A DNA stretch of 6,054 nt, from positions 1 through 6,054 of the forward strand of contig JAEWIV010000060.1 of assembly GCA_023386865.1 (NCBI GenBank), given 5' to 3'. Made by a program: the position numbers and the translations under genes. The notes below the pieces were generated by a model. It was not told the DNA's origin and made no database searches. It worked only from the letters and a program-made list of their open reading frames with translations. This document shows, piece after piece, positions 6,024-6,054 of this stretch. This DNA comes from Pseudomonadota bacterium. Lineage in GTDB: Bacteria; Pseudomonadota; Alphaproteobacteria; Reyranellales; Reyranellaceae. Each line of letters begins with the position of its first letter. Position 1 is the stretch's first letter.

Positions 6024-6054
6024 TGCCCGAGCAGCGGGCTCCGTCGGCGTGGGA
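5993..6054. repeat. Possible dispersed palindromic intergenic repeat (runs off window)
   Basis: The large hairpin is followed directly by a second perfect small one, GCCCG-AGCAG-CGGGC (6025-6039), and then G-rich sequence to the edge. The CCTCCCC...GGGGAGGTG layout resembles palindromic intergenic elements scattered through many alphaproteobacterial genomes. Only one copy is visible here, so its repeat status is inferred from resemblance. Confidence 0.4.

Overview
The window is GC-rich (codon third positions are dominated by G/C) and carries metabolic and housekeeping genes typical of an alphaproteobacterium. That placement rests on the style of the YgfZ/IBA57-like protein, the AcuI reductase and the omega-aminotransferase; the genus cannot be read from the sequence. 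I see no rRNA, tRNA, CRISPR array, transposase or phage gene.

Layout: two gene groups diverge from an AT-richer intergenic region at 3389-3609. Leftward (minus strand) run a PAPS-type sulfotransferase (3388-2405), a 370-bp stretch without a convincing gene, ygfZ (2034-1156), and a gamma-glutamyltransferase-family gene that starts at 1082 and leaves the window at base 1, before its catalytic threonine. Rightward (plus strand) run acuI, an acrylyl-CoA reductase of the YhdH family (3610-4602), and a class III omega-amino acid:pyruvate aminotransferase (start 4649, stop 5983). A perfect 14-bp hairpin follows at 5993-6023, with a second small hairpin behind it; this looks like a terminator and/or a dispersed intergenic repeat.

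How the genes may work together: acuI and the aminotransferase are separated by only 46 bp and are probably co-transcribed. The aminotransferase would turn beta-alanine (or a similar omega-amine) into malonate semialdehyde. AcuI would reduce acrylyl-CoA to propionyl-CoA. Both fit C3 metabolism (beta-alanine, 3-hydroxypropionate, acrylate), although the enzymes that would connect them are not in the window. On the minus strand ygfZ and the gamma-glutamyltransferase gene are 73 bp apart and could be co-transcribed, but they have no obvious shared pathway. The sulfotransferase stands alone, with no sulfate-activation or glycan genes next to it.

Nothing here is clearly a new system. The points most worth a second look are the orphan sulfotransferase, the replacement of the usual substrate-binding arginine in the gamma-glutamyltransferase homologue, the acuI-aminotransferase pairing, and the hairpin element at the right edge.
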